DNA of 8,497 nucleotides from an uncultured Moraxellaceae bacterium (GTDB lineage: Bacteria > Pseudomonadota > Gammaproteobacteria > Pseudomonadales > Moraxellaceae), in NCBI GenBank assembly GCA_937928295.1, contig CALEYY010000332.1, positions 1 through 8,497 on the forward strand, given 5' to 3'. Shown here piece after piece: positions 7,410 to 8,497 of this stretch; the stretch's first letter is position 1; every line of letters starts with the position of its first letter. The notes beneath the pieces are model-generated. The model made no database searches. It saw only the letters and a list, made by a program, of their open reading frames with translations, and was not told the DNA's origin. Position numbers and translations under genes: made by a program.

Positions 7410-7548
7410 AACGGGTGGCTCCTCTCGATCAATAAACAGGGCAAGCCCCGAGTCTAGGGCAAAATTCACGCTTTGCGTGTTTGAACAGGTGGCATGCCCT
7501 TGAATTAGCTGCAATATGCAGTCGTTCACAGCTGCGATGACGACCTTC
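7410..7548. promoter_or_regulatory. Divergent intergenic region with short repeats, presumed promoters
   Basis: About 140 bases separate the divergent antiporter and lipoprotein starts, so both promoters should lie here. The motif AGGGCAA occurs at 7438-7444 and 7456-7462, with starts 18 bases apart, and AGGGCA appears inverted as TGCCCT at 7495-7500. CACGC-TTT-GCGTG (7467-7479) is a small perfect inverted repeat, and GGCATGCC (7491-7498) is an 8-base palindrome. These could be operator half-sites. TTGAAC (7481-7486) with ATTAGC 17 bases later is the best plus-strand -35/-10 pair I see, but the -10 is poor. No convincing sigma70 promoter can be called on the minus strand. Confidence 0.3.
7419..7423 (-). 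promoter_or_regulatory. Ribosome binding site fixing the TTG start of the antiporter
   Basis: On the minus strand, AGGAG (within GAGAGGAG) stands 9 bases before the TTG at 7409. No ATG or GTG in this frame lies nearby, and conserved antiporter sequence begins immediately after the TTG. The weak start codon may limit expression of the membrane protein. Confidence 0.65.
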
Positions 7549-8497
7549 ATGCCACCCAAGTATTTGCTGCTTCTCGCCAGCCTTGCCGGCCTGAGCGGCT
7601 GCCAGACACACAACGCCCAGTACGACAGCAGCAAGGCGCATCACACCGCCGAGGGCTTTCGCAACAACTATCCCGGCCGCGAGCCCGACATGGGCGACTT
7701 CTTTCGCTGGCAATGGAACCGGTTGTTGCGCGACGAGCCCGAGCAGCGCGCTGACCTGGTGCCCTGGCAAGCGGTCGATCTGTCACAGCTGAATACAACG
7801 CAAGGTTTGTCGGCCACTTGGCTGGGCCATGCCACCGTGCTGCTCAACAGTGCCGGCGTGCGCGTACTCACCGATCCGATTTTTTCCGAACGCGCCTCGC
7901 CGGTATCGTGGCTGGGTCCGAAACGACTCACAGCGCTACCGGTTGACCCGGCCAGGCTGCCGTTTGTGGATGCCGTGGTGATCTCGCACAACCACTATGA
8001 CCATCTCGACCTGCCCAGCCTGCGGCAGCTCAATGCTCAGGCCGGCGGCCCGCCGTTGTTTATCGTGCCGCTGGGCAATGCCGCGTTGTTGCAGAGCGAG
8101 GGCATCACCAATGTGAAAGAGCTGGACTGGTGGAGCACCATCACTATCAAGGATGGCCTGCGCATCACGCTGGTGCCCACGCAGCACTGGAGCAAGCGCC
8201 GGCTGCTGGGTGATCGCAACGAAGCGTTATGGGGCGGCTATGTGATTCAGCATCAGGGCAAGCAGGCATTTTTTGCCGGCGATACCGGCTATTCGAAAGA
8301 CTTTGCCGATATTCATGCGCGTTTCGGGGCCATGGATTTTGCCATGATCCCGATCGGTGCCTACGCCCCGCGTGACTTCATGCAACGCCAGCACATCAAC
8401 CCGGCCGAAGCGGTCAGGATTCATCAGGATGTGCAGGCCCGGCTCAGCCTCGGCATCCATTGGGGCACCTTCATCCTCACCGACGAAGCCATTCAGC
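7549..8497 (+). CDS. Lipoprotein metallo-beta-lactamase-fold hydrolase, NAPE-PLD-like (partial, runs off the right end)
   Basis: Over the 316 codons visible, the N-terminus is a lipoprotein signal (KYLLLLASLAGLSGC, lipobox LSGC with Cys18), which predicts a membrane-anchored periplasmic enzyme. The catalytic domain follows: GLSATWLGHATVLL (86-99), TDPIFSERASPVS (108-120), then SHNHYDHLD carrying the HxHxDH zinc motif (His147, His149, Asp151, His152). His213 in TQHWSKR, Asp245 in FFAGDTGYS and His304 in GIHWGTF complete the di-zinc site. Spacings closely match human NAPE-PLD (His253, Asp284, His343) as I recall it, so an intact phosphodiesterase-type hydrolase is likely. The substrate of bacterial members is generally unknown, and phospholipid activity is only inferred from the fold. 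About 25-40 C-terminal residues should lie beyond the window. In-frame ATGs at 7516 and 7537 are alternatives. None has a clear ribosome site, and I prefer 7549 for its compact signal peptide. It is divergent from the antiporter. Confidence 0.85.
   Translation, partial: MPPKYLLLLASLAGLSGCQTHNAQYDSSKAHHTAEGFRNNYPGREPDMGDFFRWQWNRLLRDEPEQRADLVPWQAVDLSQLNTTQGLSATWLGHATVLLNSAGVRVLTDPIFSERASPVSWLGPKRLTALPVDPARLPFVDAVVISHNHYDHLDLPSLRQLNAQAGGPPLFIVPLGNAALLQSEGITNVKELDWWSTITIKDGLRITLVPTQHWSKRRLLGDRNEALWGGYVIQHQGKQAFFAGDTGYSKDFADIHARFGAMDFAMIPIGAYAPRDFMQRQHINPAEAVRIHQDVQARLSLGIHWGTFILTDEAIQ

Noticed and set aside
7410..7634. N-terminal extension of the antiporter back to 7634
   Set aside because: It would overlap the start of the divergent lipoprotein gene and adds sequence unlike CPA2 proteins; the TTG at 7409 has a good ribosome binding site.

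Overview
The window looks like a fragment of a Gram-negative chromosome or metagenome contig, most likely from a gamma- or betaproteobacterium. The genes are G+C-rich and tightly packed. A tripartite RND efflux operon, a CPA2 cation/proton antiporter and a lipoprotein signal peptide all fit a proteobacterial envelope. I cannot name a genus.

Left edge (1 to about 325): this stretch is a patchwork and more A+T-rich than the rest (about 51% G+C over 1-300 by hand count). The minus strand carries the 5'-truncated start of a YejE-type peptide ABC-transporter permease. It is followed on the plus strand by a short piece resembling a CHAT (caspase-like) domain. That piece runs without a stop into an outer-membrane efflux protein that has no recognisable signal peptide. 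None of the three pieces is whole at its 5' side, so this is either a rearrangement scar or an assembly chimera.

Middle left (about 327-5634, plus strand): an outer-membrane factor, periplasmic adaptor and RND pump are joined by two ATGA stop/start overlaps, which implies one translationally coupled transcript. Together they would form a CBA-type heavy-metal exporter. The pump carries the CusA-like (HME4) helix-4 signature but lacks the CusA methionine triad, so its metal is not assigned.

Middle right (5628-7409, minus strand): a 593-residue CPA2 cation/proton antiporter converges on the pump gene with a 7-base overlap. It starts at a TTG and has an extra C-terminal membrane region instead of a cytosolic nucleotide-binding domain. 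A strong hairpin lies just past the pump's stop codon, inside the antiporter's last codons.

Right (about 7549 to the window end, plus strand): a divergent gene encodes a lipoprotein of the NAPE-PLD-like metallo-beta-lactamase fold family, with every expected zinc ligand present. It runs off the window. The gap of about 140 bases shared with the antiporter holds short repeats that could be operator sites. I found no RNA gene, CRISPR array or complete mobile element.
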